Assembly: GCF_040096615.1 (NCBI RefSeq)
Contig: NZ_JBBMEJ010000014.1
Location: 37,592 to 101,591, forward strand
Length of the DNA: 64,000 bases
Source: Blautia_A aquisgranensis
Lineage (GTDB): Bacteria > Bacillota > Clostridia > Lachnospirales > Lachnospiraceae
Direction of reading: 5' to 3'
The translations under genes and the position numbers were made by a program. Below are positions 8,286 through 16,642 of the stretch, in pieces. The notes under the pieces were generated by a model that had not been told where the DNA came from, made no database searches, and was given only the letters and a program-made list of their open reading frames with translations. Each line of letters begins with the position of its first letter. The first letter of the stretch is position 1.

Positions 8286-8469
8286 ATAGATAGCATTTTG
8301 ATGTGTTTTCCAGGGATGAACGCAGAGCGTCAAAAGTTACATCAATGTCAGAATGGCGTTTAGCAGATACTGGTTGGGAAGATGCCTGCTCATGGGCAGA
8401 GGCATAATATGCGATGATTATGGAGATAACAATTATGACTGCCAGTATGGAAAGCCAGAAATAATCTAT
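8286..8469 (-). repeat. repeat R1: N-terminal fragment of a membrane-anchored protein gene
   Basis: These 184 bp match 53471-53654 at roughly 90 percent or better with no length change. On the minus strand it encodes the membrane anchor (DYFWLSILAVIIVISIIIAYY) and the following 40 residues of a paralogue of the 239-residue protein at 52968. Both ends are abrupt: into the integrase remnant on the left and into unrelated AT-rich DNA on the right. It is a recombination scar, not a gene. Confidence 0.85.
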
Positions 8470-8529
8470 AATTCTTTGATTGCAAGGTATTTTGTTGTAT
8501 TGCGTGTCTTGGTCAGGTTCACCTCCTCT

Positions 8530-8775
8530 CTATTTCGTCGAGTTTTTTAAGAAATCAATCTCCATTTGTTGCTGCTGTGTTTGAGCTTTTAGTAGTCGGT
8601 TTTCAGCTTTCAACTTCTCAATATCTGATAATTGAGAAATCGCTTTGTTCTTACCTCGTCGATCATATAATCCTTCGATTCCTTTATCTTTGTATTTTCT
8701 AACCCATGCATAAACTTGTCCGTAGGAGCAACCATATTTATTCGCTGTAGAAGAATAATTACATCCCGTGTTCAA
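8530..8775 (-). pseudogene. IS3/IS150-type transposase OrfA remnant
   Basis: The 81 residues contain a helix-turn-helix (STANKYGCSYGQVYAWVRKY), the linker GIEGLYDRRGKNK and a C-terminal leucine-zipper stretch (LKAENRLLKAQTQQQQMEIDFLK), as in OrfA of IS3-family elements. The first helix and start region are missing and there is no OrfB. The element is dead. The remnant lies between the integrase scar and the molybdenum locus. Confidence 0.75.
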
Positions 8776-8911
8776 GGCTTTGCGGTATTTTTTTGGATTT
8801 CAATGTGTCAAACTCCCGTGTTTATGAAAATTGTGTTTTTCTTGGCAATATGTTACAATTACTCCATATAAATTTATAACTTTTCTAGACAGAAAGTAAA
8901 AGGGGAACGTC

Positions 8912-9937
8912 ATGAAGTGTATTAAAACAACGGACGCGGTAGGACATGTACTGTGCCATGATATTACCAGAATTGTGAAGGATGTGGTAAAAGATACAGC
9001 CTTTCGTAAAGGACATATTGTACAGGAAGAAGATATTCCGGTTTTGCTATCTCTGGGAAAAGACCATCTTTATGTGTGGGAGAAGGATGAAAATACTTTG
9101 CATGAAAATGAAGCAGCGCAGATTCTGTGTGATGTGTGCATCAATGAGAATATGCATCCAACGGATGTAAAAGAAGGAAAAATTGAGTTGATTGCAGATT
9201 GTGACGGAGTATTTCAGGTGGATGTGCCGAGGCTGGATGCTATTAATGAGATTGATGAGATTATGATTGCCACCCGTCATACAAATTTCCCGGTAAAAAA
9301 AGGTGACCGTCTTTTAGGAACCCGTGTGATTCCGCTGGTGATTGCAAAAGAAAAAATGGATTTGGTGAAGAAAACAGCAGGAGAAAAACCGCTGGTATCG
9401 CTGGCACCTTATAAGAAACGGAAGGTAGGAATTGTAACCACCGGAAATGAAGTATTTTATGGAAGAATTAAGGATACTTTCACACCGGTAATCATCGAAA
9501 AAATGAAATCTTACGGTGCTGAAATTCACGGACATATTCTGTGCAATGATGATATGGAAAAAATCACTGCCGCTATTATGAAATTAAAAGAAGAAGGGGC
9601 AGATCTGATTGTCTGTACCGGTGGTATGAGCGTGGATCCAGATGATAAGACACCGGGCGCGATCAAAAATACAGGAGCGAGAATCGTATCTTATGGTGCT
9701 CCGGTACTTCCGGGAGCGATGTTCCTGTTATCCTATCTGGAAGATGGCACACCGGTAATGGGACTGCCGGGATGTGTGATGTATGCAAAAGCCACCGTAT
9801 TTGATCTTGTTCTGCCACGTATTATCGCAGGTATAGAAGTGACAAAAAAAGATCTGGCACATATGGGAAATGGCGGATTCTGTCTTGGCTGCAAAGAATG
9901 TCATTATCCGAACTGCAGCTTTGGAAAGGGCGTATAA
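8912..9937 (+). CDS. molybdopterin-binding protein (MoeA/MogA-like domain)
   Basis: This 341-residue protein carries the molybdopterin-binding fold: VGIVTTGNEV, the loop VCTGGMSVDPDDKTP and VMGLPGCVMY. It resembles MoeA domain 3 preceded by a family-specific N-terminal half. The C-terminus has a cysteine cluster (FCLGCKECHYPNCSFGKG) that could bind metal. It heads the molybdenum locus and probably helps insert or handle the cofactor. The start at 8912 has an AAAGGGG site. A promoter with -10 TACAAT at 8854 precedes it. Confidence 0.8.
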   Translation: MKCIKTTDAVGHVLCHDITRIVKDVVKDTAFRKGHIVQEEDIPVLLSLGKDHLYVWEKDENTLHENEAAQILCDVCINENMHPTDVKEGKIELIADCDGVFQVDVPRLDAINEIDEIMIATRHTNFPVKKGDRLLGTRVIPLVIAKEKMDLVKKTAGEKPLVSLAPYKKRKVGIVTTGNEVFYGRIKDTFTPVIIEKMKSYGAEIHGHILCNDDMEKITAAIMKLKEEGADLIVCTGGMSVDPDDKTPGAIKNTGARIVSYGAPVLPGAMFLLSYLEDGTPVMGLPGCVMYAKATVFDLVLPRIIAGIEVTKKDLAHMGNGGFCLGCKECHYPNCSFGKGV

Positions 9938-9959
9938 GAGCAGGACAGGAGGAATAAGC

Positions 9960-10397
9960 ATGGAAAAGCTTACGGTAGAGTAGGCACTGGAAGCACTGCT
10001 GGAACATACAAAAGTAATAGAGGAAACGGAAACTGTACCACTTTTGCAGGCATGTGGAAGAGTGTTGGCAAAGGATATGATTGCAGGATTTGATAACCCG
10101 CCGTTTGACAGATCACCTGTGGATGGTTATGCCTGCAAAGCGGAGGATATAACGGATGCATCAGAAAGTCATCCGGTACTACCGGAAGCAGATGGCACAA
10201 CGAAAAACGTATTTCCATGTAAAGTGGAAAGAGTGATTGAGGACGTGTTTTCGTATATCTTGATCGTATCTACGAAAGAAGAAGCCAGGATTCGCGTAGA
10301 TGTGACGAAAGAACAATGGCAGCAGTACCAAAAGCATATTTCTGGAAATAAGATATGGATTGGGATAGATGAAAAAGATGTGATGTTATTAAAATAA
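9960..10397 (+). pseudogene. moeA N-terminus fused by deletion to the modC C-terminus
   Basis: The frame starts MEKLTVE and meets TAG at codon 8 (9981). It then continues as MoeA N-terminal sequence (ALEALLEHTK, FDRSPVDGYACKAEDI). Near 10183 it switches to sequence typical of the C-terminal tail of Lachnospiraceae molybdate ABC ATPases (VERVIEDVFSYILIV, WIGIDEKDVMLLK). The simplest reading is one deletion that removed most of moeA, modA and modB, and most of modC, plus a nonsense mutation. Neither product can be functional. The ModC assignment of the tail is from memory of the family. Confidence 0.75.
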
Positions 10398-10402
10398 ATG
10401 AG

Positions 10403-10448
10403 AGAATCACCGTATCAAGGTTGAGGTAATCTATGATACGGTGATTCT
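10403..10448. terminator. bidirectional hairpin terminator
   Basis: AGAATCACCGTATCA is mirrored by TGATACGGTGATTCT around a 16-nt loop. It lies between the convergent moeA-modC remnant and fdhD, so it can stop both. Confidence 0.75.
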
Positions 10449-10535
10449 TTCGTGAAAAATGCGAAAAAGCTTTCAATATCCAGTTCCGGTGGTTTAATAT
10501 GCGTTTGTCAAACATTATTTCGTAAATACTTTCAT

Positions 10536-11213
10536 TCAATCCCTTCTGGCTGCACAGATCAGGGTCAGGTGATATTTTTTTGCAAGATCAATTGCTTCAG
10601 AAGTAGGAGAAGCCTTGCTGGAGAGAATTGGAATCCCTGCATGGATGACCTTTAAAGTCATATCAGTAGGTATTCTGCCGCTGGAATATACCATACATTG
10701 ATGCAGGTCAATATTGTGCCGCAGAGCGTAGCCGATCACTTTATCCAAAGCATTGTGCTGTCCGATATCTTCGCAGGAAAACAGAATGTGATCTTTTTGA
10801 GCGAGAATGCAGCTATGTGTGGCAAAGGTAATGCCATGGAGAGGAGAACCATCCGCAAAGGCATCCGCCATATGAAAGATCCATTCTGGTTTCCAGAAAA
10901 TCGGTGTAAGTGACTGCGGCTCTTTGGATGTAACAAAGTAATCATTTAAAATATGATTGCCGGTACAGCAGGTAGGAGTTACTTCTACAAAGGCATCCGA
11001 TGAGGATTGTGTGCTGCGTGCCGAATTTTTTAAATAGACTTTTGCACGTTTTCCATATTCACAGATATAGATATGATCTACATCTTCGGAAGACGTGATG
11101 ATTTGTTCTGTCAGCAATCTTCCAAGAACCAGTTCAGTCAGATGCTGGGGCAGGCAAACAAGTTTCATAGTCAGATGATCATTTATATAGACATCCATCA
11201 TATGTTCGTTCAA
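10536..11213 (-). CDS. fdhD: formate dehydrogenase accessory sulfurtransferase FdhD
   Basis: FdhD moves sulfur to the molybdopterin cofactor of formate dehydrogenases and related enzymes. The protein shows ELVLGRLLTEQII, the cysteine loop VEVTPTCCTGNHI, HSCILAQKDHILFSCEDIGQHNALDKVIGYAL, and SSGRIPTDMTLKVIHAGIPILSSKASPTSEAIDLA. No ATG fits the N-terminus. The TTG at 11213 is used here, and CTG codons further upstream (in frame to about 11265) are alternatives. At 225 residues it is slightly short. It is divergent from the MOSC gene and points away from the rest of the cluster. Confidence 0.88.
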   Translation of the reverse strand: MNEHMMDVYINDHLTMKLVCLPQHLTELVLGRLLTEQIITSSEDVDHIYICEYGKRAKVYLKNSARSTQSSSDAFVEVTPTCCTGNHILNDYFVTSKEPQSLTPIFWKPEWIFHMADAFADGSPLHGITFATHSCILAQKDHILFSCEDIGQHNALDKVIGYALRHNIDLHQCMVYSSGRIPTDMTLKVIHAGIPILSSKASPTSEAIDLAKKYHLTLICAARRD

Positions 11214-11361
11214 TACTTCTTCTTGTTCCGTACGGGATTCTCCATTTCTTCCGATATATTGATATGTTTTTGTCTCTAGCAGAGACAGATTTTGTTATTG
11301 TTCGTTAATATACATAATTTCTCCAATTGAAAAAACAATTCTTTTATCATGTTTACTATGT

Positions 11362-11383
11362 GTTATACTAGATCTAGTATAAC
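11362..11383. promoter_or_regulatory. 22-bp perfect palindrome, candidate ModE operator with divergent -10 boxes
   Basis: GTTATACTAGA is followed by its exact reverse complement. With its flanks it has the layout TGTTATAC-N8-GTATAACG. This resembles the E. coli ModE box in half-site and 24-bp spacing. TATACT occurs on both strands inside it, so it could overlap the -10 boxes of both the MOSC operon and fdhD. A ModE-type DNA-binding domain is encoded nearby at 18762-19694. The palindrome is certain; ModE binding is inference. Confidence 0.6.
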
Positions 11384-11435
11384 GGACATCTCTTTATTTC
11401 GAAAGAGTGAATTGAGGGATGAAGGAGGAAATAAA

Positions 11436-11891
11436 ATGGGAAAGATTATGGCGGTAAATATCAGTGAGAAGAAAGGTACACAGAAAAAGAATGTACATAG
11501 TGCCAGACTGATGGAAGAATTTGGAATCGAGAAGGACGCCCATGCCGGCAAGTGGCATCGCCAGGTGAGTCTTCTTTCTTATGAAAAAATAGAAGAATTC
11601 AAGGCAAAGGGAGCACCGATCGAAGACGGAGCATTTGGAGAAAACCTGATTGTAAGTGGATACGATCTGAAGGCATTGCCGGTTGGCACCAGACTTCGCA
11701 GCGGAGAGGTATTATTAGAAGTGACACAGATCGGGAAAAAATGTCATAGTGGATGTGAGATTTATAAAATTATGGGTGACTGTATTATGCCAAGAGAAGG
11801 TATCTTTACCAGAGTACTTCATGGTGGCGTATTGACAGAAGGCGATGAAATTGTGATAGAGAAGGCAGCAGGTGAGGCAGATGGAGAATAA
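11436..11891 (+). CDS. MOSC domain protein
   Basis: This 151-residue single-domain MOSC protein has DAHAGKWHRQVSLLS, GAFGENLIVSGYDL, LEVTQIGKKCHSGCEIYKI and MPREGIFTRVLHGG. The conserved cysteine is in KKCHSGC. MOSC domains handle the sulfurated molybdenum cofactor. The start at 11436 follows GGAGG; an upstream in-frame ATG at 11349 lies before the promoter palindrome and is unlikely. The last codons overlap the start of moaC, so moaC translation was coupled. Confidence 0.88.
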   Translation: MGKIMAVNISEKKGTQKKNVHSARLMEEFGIEKDAHAGKWHRQVSLLSYEKIEEFKAKGAPIEDGAFGENLIVSGYDLKALPVGTRLRSGEVLLEVTQIGKKCHSGCEIYKIMGDCIMPREGIFTRVLHGGVLTEGDEIVIEKAAGEADGE

Positions 11892-12365
11892 GCTGAATCA
11901 TTTTGATCAGAAGGGTAACGCTGTTATGGTGGATGTGTCCGGAAAGATACCGACATCCAGAACAGCAGTAGCAAAAGGCAAGATTCGTGTCTGTTAGGCT
12001 GTGATGGATGCAGTGAAACAGGGGACTGTGAAAAAAGGAGATGTACTTGGAGTAGCAAGAGTGGCTGGCATTATGGCGGTAAAACAGACATCTCATCTGA
12101 TTCCGATGTGTCATCCGCTGATGATTCAGAAGTGTTCGGTAGATTTTGAACTGGATGAAGAAAATCTGAAATTACGGCAATCTGTACAGCCAAAACGGAA
12201 GGTCAGACCGGTGTGGAGATGGAGGCGCTTACTGGTGTGAATGTGGCACTTTTGACAATTTATGACATGTGTAAGGCAATTGACAAGTCCATGGAGCTGA
12301 CGGACATTCATCTGGTAGAAAAAAGCGGAGGAAAAAGCGGGTTATATCGAAACCCGAAAGAATAG
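11881..12365 (+). pseudogene. moaC: moaC pseudogene (stop codon plus frameshift)
   Basis: MoaC, with MoaA, makes cyclic pyranopterin monophosphate. The frame NKLNHFDQKGNAVMVDVSGK meets TAG at 11996 (after GKIRVC), then resumes with KKGDVLGVARVAGIMAVKQTSHLIPMCHPL. Around 12175 a single-base loss shifts the frame. The true C-terminus VEMEALTGVNVALLTIYDMC and KSGLYRNPKE continues in the next frame to 12365. Two independent lesions make this a real pseudogene. It lies between two intact genes of the same operon (MOSC and moaA). Confidence 0.92.
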
Positions 12366-12366
12366 T

Positions 12367-13341
12367 ATGAAGGATAGATTTGGAAGAGAGATTGACTATC
12401 TGCGGATATCCATTACAGATCGATGTAATCTCAGGTGCGTCTATTGTATGCCGGAAAATGGAGTTGTGCAGATCCCGCATGAAGAAATTCTGACTTATGA
12501 TGAGATTACCAGAATCAGCAGATGTATGACTGGTTTAGGTATACGTAAGATCAAACTGACCGGAGGAGAACCGTTAATTAGAAAGAATTGTGCCACACTG
12601 GTTCGAATGTTAAAAGAACTTCCTGGCATCGAAAAAGTGACATTAACGACCAATGGTGTATTACTCGAAGAACAGATAGCAGATCTGGCAGAAGCGGGGC
12701 TTGATGATATAAATATCAGTCTGGATACTTTAAATGCAGCAGAGTTTGCAAAGGTAACCAGGAGAGAAAGTCTGGATCGGGTGCTGGAGGGAATCCAGGC
12801 GGCATTACAGTATCCGCAGATTGGATTGAAGATTAATTGTGTGCCGGTAGTGGAAGAGCAGGAAAATCTGGTATCGATAGCGAGACTTGCAAAGCAATAT
12901 CCGATTCATGTTCGTTTCATTGAAATGATGCCGATTGGATATGGAAAGGATTTTCAGTTTCGGGGAGAAAGTGAAATATGCGAAATATTAGAGAAAGCAT
13001 ATGGAAGAATGACTCCAATAAAAGAACGATATGGGAATGGACCGTGTCATTATTATAAAATAGAAGAATTTCAGGGTAAAATAGGATTTATCAGTGCGAT
13101 GACACATAAGTTTTGCGACCAGTGTAATCGTGTGCGTATGACAGCAGAAGGATTTTTAAAAGCCTGTCTGCAATATCAGACTGGAACGGATTTGAAGAAT
13201 TTGATGCGTTCAGGATGCACAGATGATGAACTGACAGAGGCAATACAGAAAGTAATATGGGAAAAACCGGTCAGTCATCATTTTACATCGGAAGAGATTG
13301 AGACAGATGAATGTAAATTAATGTCCCAGATAGGAGGATAA
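12367..13341 (+). CDS. moaA: GTP 3',8-cyclase MoaA
   Basis: This radical SAM enzyme catalyses the first step of molybdopterin synthesis. The N-terminal cluster is CNLRCVYC within SITDRCNLRCVYCMPENG, and KLTGGEPLIRK follows. The C-terminal cluster is FCDQCNRVRMTAEGFLKACL. At 324 residues it is of normal length. It starts one base after the moaC stop. The protein is intact, although the partner moaC in the same operon is dead, so it is useful only if moaC exists elsewhere. Confidence 0.93.
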   Translation: MKDRFGREIDYLRISITDRCNLRCVYCMPENGVVQIPHEEILTYDEITRISRCMTGLGIRKIKLTGGEPLIRKNCATLVRMLKELPGIEKVTLTTNGVLLEEQIADLAEAGLDDINISLDTLNAAEFAKVTRRESLDRVLEGIQAALQYPQIGLKINCVPVVEEQENLVSIARLAKQYPIHVRFIEMMPIGYGKDFQFRGESEICEILEKAYGRMTPIKERYGNGPCHYYKIEEFQGKIGFISAMTHKFCDQCNRVRMTAEGFLKACLQYQTGTDLKNLMRSGCTDDELTEAIQKVIWEKPVSHHFTSEEIETDECKLMSQIGG

Positions 13342-13347
13342 GGAATT

Positions 13348-13836
13348 ATGAAAGCTGCGATTATCACATCCAGTGATTCTGGATATGCAGGAGAGAGAGA
13401 AGATAAAAGTGGCTCGGTAATCCAGGAAATTTTGGAAGCGAACGATTACGAAGTGGTGCATACCATTCTTTTGCCGGATGACAGAAAGATGCTGGCAGAT
13501 GAGATGGCTCGTATAGCAGATGAGGGAATAGCAGAGCTGATTGTAACTACGGGTGGAACCGGATTTTCGCCGAGAGACTGTATGCCGGAGGCAACAAAGG
13601 ATATTATAGAACGTGAAGTGCCGGGGATTCCGGAAGCAATGAGAGCATATAGTATGACGATTACACCAAGAGCTATGCTCAGTCGTGCAGCAGCAGGTAT
13701 TCGAAAAGGAACACTGATCGTGAATCTGCCGGGAAGCCCGAAAGCAGTCAGAGAAAGTCTGGAATATATTATTCCAGCGCTGGAACATGGATTACAGATC
13801 CTGACCGGGGAGGCAACGAACTGTGCCAGAAAATAA
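13348..13836 (+). CDS. mog: molybdopterin adenylyltransferase MogA/MoaB
   Basis: This 162-residue protein has the MogA fold: ITSSDSGYAGEREDKSG, LIVTTGGTGFSPRDCMPEAT, MTITPRAMLSRAAAGIRKGTLIVNLPGSPKAV. It activates molybdopterin with ATP before metal insertion. It has a GGAGGATAAGG-type site 6 bp after moaA. The last codons overlap the start of the mobA remnant. All visible catalytic motifs are present. Confidence 0.9.
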   Translation: MKAAIITSSDSGYAGEREDKSGSVIQEILEANDYEVVHTILLPDDRKMLADEMARIADEGIAELIVTTGGTGFSPRDCMPEATKDIIEREVPGIPEAMRAYSMTITPRAMLSRAAAGIRKGTLIVNLPGSPKAVRESLEYIIPALEHGLQILTGEATNCARK

Positions 13837-14507
13837 TCGGAAAATGCAGACTGATATATCTGAATTAGAAAACGGTCAGTTGGCAGAACAGCAATTGCCA
13901 TCAGATTTTACGCTGGTAGTCCTGGCAGGTGGTGCCAGCAGCCATATGGGAAGGGAGAAGTCAGATCTGCTTTTAGATGGACAGACATTTTTGAAGATAC
14001 AGATCGGAAAAGGATGTCAGTTGGGAGCAAAACAGATCTTAATTTCTGGATATCGTGGAACACAGTGAGGGGAAGAGATTGTGCCGGATCGAATTTCCGG
14101 TCAGGGTCCACTTGGCGGTCTGGAGAGCTGTTTTCGAAGGGCAAAGACAGAAAAATGCCTGGTGCTGGGGGTAGATACGCCGCTGGTACCTGTGGAAGAA
14201 CTTCAAAATCTGTTGAAGTTCGCAATGGAAAAAGCCGACCAACCGGTGACTATGCTGTGTCATAATGGAAAAGAAGAATCGCTGATAGCGGTATATGATG
14301 CCAGACTTTATAAAGAGATCACAGATTTTCTGGAATCAGGAAGATCATCGGTGTATCGTATTTTTAAATACAGTGGGATATTCCCTATACCATACCAGTG
14401 CACCGGAAAACTATTTTCAGAATATCAATGATCCGGAAATCTATAAGAAAGTCTGCACGGAATGCGAAATTGCTGATATTTTCACAAAGGAATCCGTTAA
14501 ACTATAG
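13823..14507 (+). pseudogene. mobA: mobA-like pseudogene (nonsense plus frameshift)
   Basis: MobA attaches GMP to the cofactor. The frame has VVLAGGASSHMGREKSDLLLDG, where the usual Arg of the SRMG motif is His. It meets TGA at 14066 and then reads on in the same frame as QGPLGGLESCFRRA, VLGVDTPLVP and GRSSVYRIFKY. Near 14370 the frame shifts into LYHTSAPENYFQNINDPEIYKKV, the normal MobA tail (NxNTPEDY-like). An extra partial copy of this tail follows at 14506. The gene is clearly dead. Confidence 0.85.
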
Positions 14508-14616
14508 ATTTTTAAATACTGTAGGAATTTTTGTTTGTTATACGGAATCCAATGAGGGATATTTTCAGAATATTAACGATTCTGATACATATTTAAAGAC
14601 TAAAATGATTATATAA
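14506..14616 (+). repeat. second partial copy of the mobA tail
   Basis: FLNTVGIFVCYTESNEGYFQNINDSDTYLK resembles the mobA tail directly before it (FLNTVGYSLYHTSAPENYFQNINDPEIYKK). The DNA similarity is roughly 70 percent over 95 bp. It is either a diverged tandem duplication or the remains of a second NTP transferase gene. Confidence 0.55.
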
Positions 14617-14642
14617 TCTCATCTTTGACAGTTGATTAGTTA

Positions 14643-14684
14643 AAAAAGTGCCACAATCCCTGTGCAAGGGGTGTGGCACTTTTA
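14643..14684 (+). terminator. terminator at the end of the moa/mog/mob operon
   Basis: AAAAGTGCCACA pairs with TGTGGCACTTTT around a second short CCC/GGG stem, giving T-runs in both directions. About 220 bp of sequence without a gene follows. Confidence 0.85.
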
Positions 14685-14911
14685 TCTGCATACACGAAAT
14701 ATAGTAATGTTTTATCTCTGCTTACTTTTTTTCTGAATTCCTTTCATTTTCCGTTTTGTTATGAATTGATAGTCCGTTCTGAATCCGCAGGTTTCATGGA
14801 GATCGTCAGTGATTTCCTGACGTTCATATATCGGCATGAAGCCCTGTTCTTCTATATCCGTAAATTTTATGTCTTTTAAAGTGTGGAGTAATTGTTCTGT
14901 GGTATTATTAA
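14685..14911. other. non-coding stretch upstream of the SDR pseudogene
   Basis: An open frame here (about 68 codons) has no ribosome binding site and no recognisable domain. I see no gene. Confidence 0.4.
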
Positions 14912-14931
14912 TTACGCAATCGATTGCGTAA
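14912..14931. promoter_or_regulatory. LacI-family-type operator (20-bp perfect palindrome)
   Basis: TTACGCAATCGATTGCGTAA is perfectly symmetrical with a central CG, the layout of LacI/GalR-family operators. It lies 31 bp before the start of the SDR gene, over its probable promoter. No LacI-type regulator is encoded nearby, so the operator looks orphaned. Confidence 0.65.
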
Positions 14932-14962
14932 CGTGTAATTACTGCACAGAATGGAGGAGAAG

Positions 14963-15731
14963 ATGAAGAATTTTACAGATTTAACAGGAAGAAAAGCAAT
15001 CGTTACAGGTGGAACGCGAGGACTGGGATATGGCATGGCAGAAGGCTTGATGGAAGCAGGAGCAGAAGTTGTCATTGTAGGATCATCTGCAAAAGCAGAA
15101 GCAGTTGCGGACGAATTTACCAAAAAAGGATTTTTGTGTCATGGAGTAATTGCAAATCTGGCAGATGCCAAAGATCGTGCAAGAGGATTTGAAGAAGCTG
15201 TGGAAAAGTTGGGAAATCCTCTGGATATTCTGGTAAATGCAGCGGGAGTACAGCGCTGTCATCCAAGTGAAGAAATTTCCAATGGAAGATTATCAGTATG
15301 TCATTGAAGTGAATCAGAATGCAGTATTTGACTGGTGTCAGAGAGCTGCCAAAAAGTTTATTGCACAGGATAGCAAGGGCAAGATTATAAATATTGCATC
15401 TATGTTATCTTTCTTTGGTGGTTATACTGTTCCGGCTTACGCAGCATCGAAAGGGGCAGTAGCTCAGCTCACAAAAGCATTTTGTAATGAGTGGGCATCA
15501 AAAAAAATTAATGTGAATGCTCTCGCACCTGGGTATATGGATACAGAGATGAACACGGCACTGACAGATCCATCGAATCCACGATATGCAGAAATTACCG
15601 GACGTATTCCTGCTCACGTCTGGGGAACTCCGGAAGATATGAAAGGTCCTTGTGTTTTTCTGGCATCAGATGCATCCGACTATCTCAACGGAGCAATCAT
15701 TCCGGTGGATGGAGGGTATCTCGTAAAATAG
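14963..15731 (+). pseudogene. KduD-like short-chain dehydrogenase, frameshifted
   Basis: The two halves are one SDR of about 255 residues, like 2-deoxy-D-gluconate 3-dehydrogenases. The first half has the NAD site KAIVTGGTRGLGYGMAEGL and ILVNAAGVQR. The second has VIEVNQNAVFDWCQ, the catalytic YAASKGAVAQLTK and GYMDTEMNTAL. The frame breaks in the run GAAGAAATTT near 15275. Removing one A restores SEEFPMEDYQYVIEVN. The ATG at 14963 with GGAGGAG is the best start. A single shift in a short homopolymer could also be a sequencing error. Confidence 0.85.
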
Positions 15732-15778
15732 CATAATACAGAAGGCATATAGGATTATGAAAGGCTTCCGATTAGGTT

Positions 15779-16642
15779 TTAAATGATTTTTCGGATAATA
15801 GCACTTCCATGCAGATCGCATACAGGATCTGCAAACAGGTGGTGTTTCAGGCAGAATTCGTCTACAGCTTTGTTACATCCGGAAAACTGGGTACTGTATA
15901 CGTCATGGATCAGGAGAACTCCGCCGATAGACAGACGTTCATAAAACAGAGGTAATGCAGCAGCAGTTGGAGCATAGAGATCTGCATCTAATGATACGAA
16001 ACAGAAAGTTTCATCGGTAATATCGGAAAAAGTATCCGGAAACCATCCTTTATGGATGATCACATGTGATGGATCAGGCATGATGCGAAGAACAGAGTCT
16101 ACATCTGTAGAAGAAAAGTCACCTGTTTTAGCGCGAGACAGATGCCTGGAGGTTTCTACGGCAATATCTTTTTCTGAAAAGCCTTCAAAAGTATCAAAAA
16201 GATGTATTTTTCGATCTGGAAAGGCTGTACTGATCAGGCAAGAAAAATCACCCTGGAAAACACCAAGTTCTGCCACATCTCCAGGGATATTTTGTTGATG
16301 CATCTGTTCGGCTAAAAGGCGCATAACCGCAACCCGTGCATCGAACATGCGAAGTGCAGAAGGATCACAAAATGAACCGTGATAGCCCAAGTGCTCCATC
16401 TGCTGCATCATAGAACCACGCCGCTCTTCATCCAATACGCCAAGAATAATCAGATCAGGAAGAAGAGCAGCGGCCTTTGATGGAGAACAGATTGGGATAT
16501 TACCAATAAATTGTCCATGTTTGCGCGGATCATTATCGGCAAAGCACATGATCTGATAGGAATTTCCAAGAAGTCGGGCAGTCATCTGCCCAATCTGTCC
16601 GGCACCGAATATAATAGTTTTGTAGACATGTTTTGTCATCAT
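15779..16642 (-). CDS. TylF/MycF-like methyltransferase with N-terminal Rossmann domain
   Basis: The 287 residues split into a nucleotide-binding N-terminus (TIIFGAGQIGQMTARLLG) and a methyltransferase half. The latter has GDVAELGVFQGDFSCLIS, KIHLFDTFEGFSEKD and FCFVSLDADLYAPTAAALPLFYERL, as in macrocin-type O-methyltransferases. The substrate is unknown. The ATG overlaps the xdhC stop (16639), so it belongs to the minus-strand operon of NTP transferase-ModE, phosphatase-HD and XdhC. In this context it may modify a cofactor or product of the molybdenum enzyme. Confidence 0.75.
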   Translation of the reverse strand: MMTKHVYKTIIFGAGQIGQMTARLLGNSYQIMCFADNDPRKHGQFIGNIPICSPSKAAALLPDLIILGVLDEERRGSMMQQMEHLGYHGSFCDPSALRMFDARVAVMRLLAEQMHQQNIPGDVAELGVFQGDFSCLISTAFPDRKIHLFDTFEGFSEKDIAVETSRHLSRAKTGDFSSTDVDSVLRIMPDPSHVIIHKGWFPDTFSDITDETFCFVSLDADLYAPTAAALPLFYERLSIGGVLLIHDVYSTQFSGCNKAVDEFCLKHHLFADPVCDLHGSAIIRKII

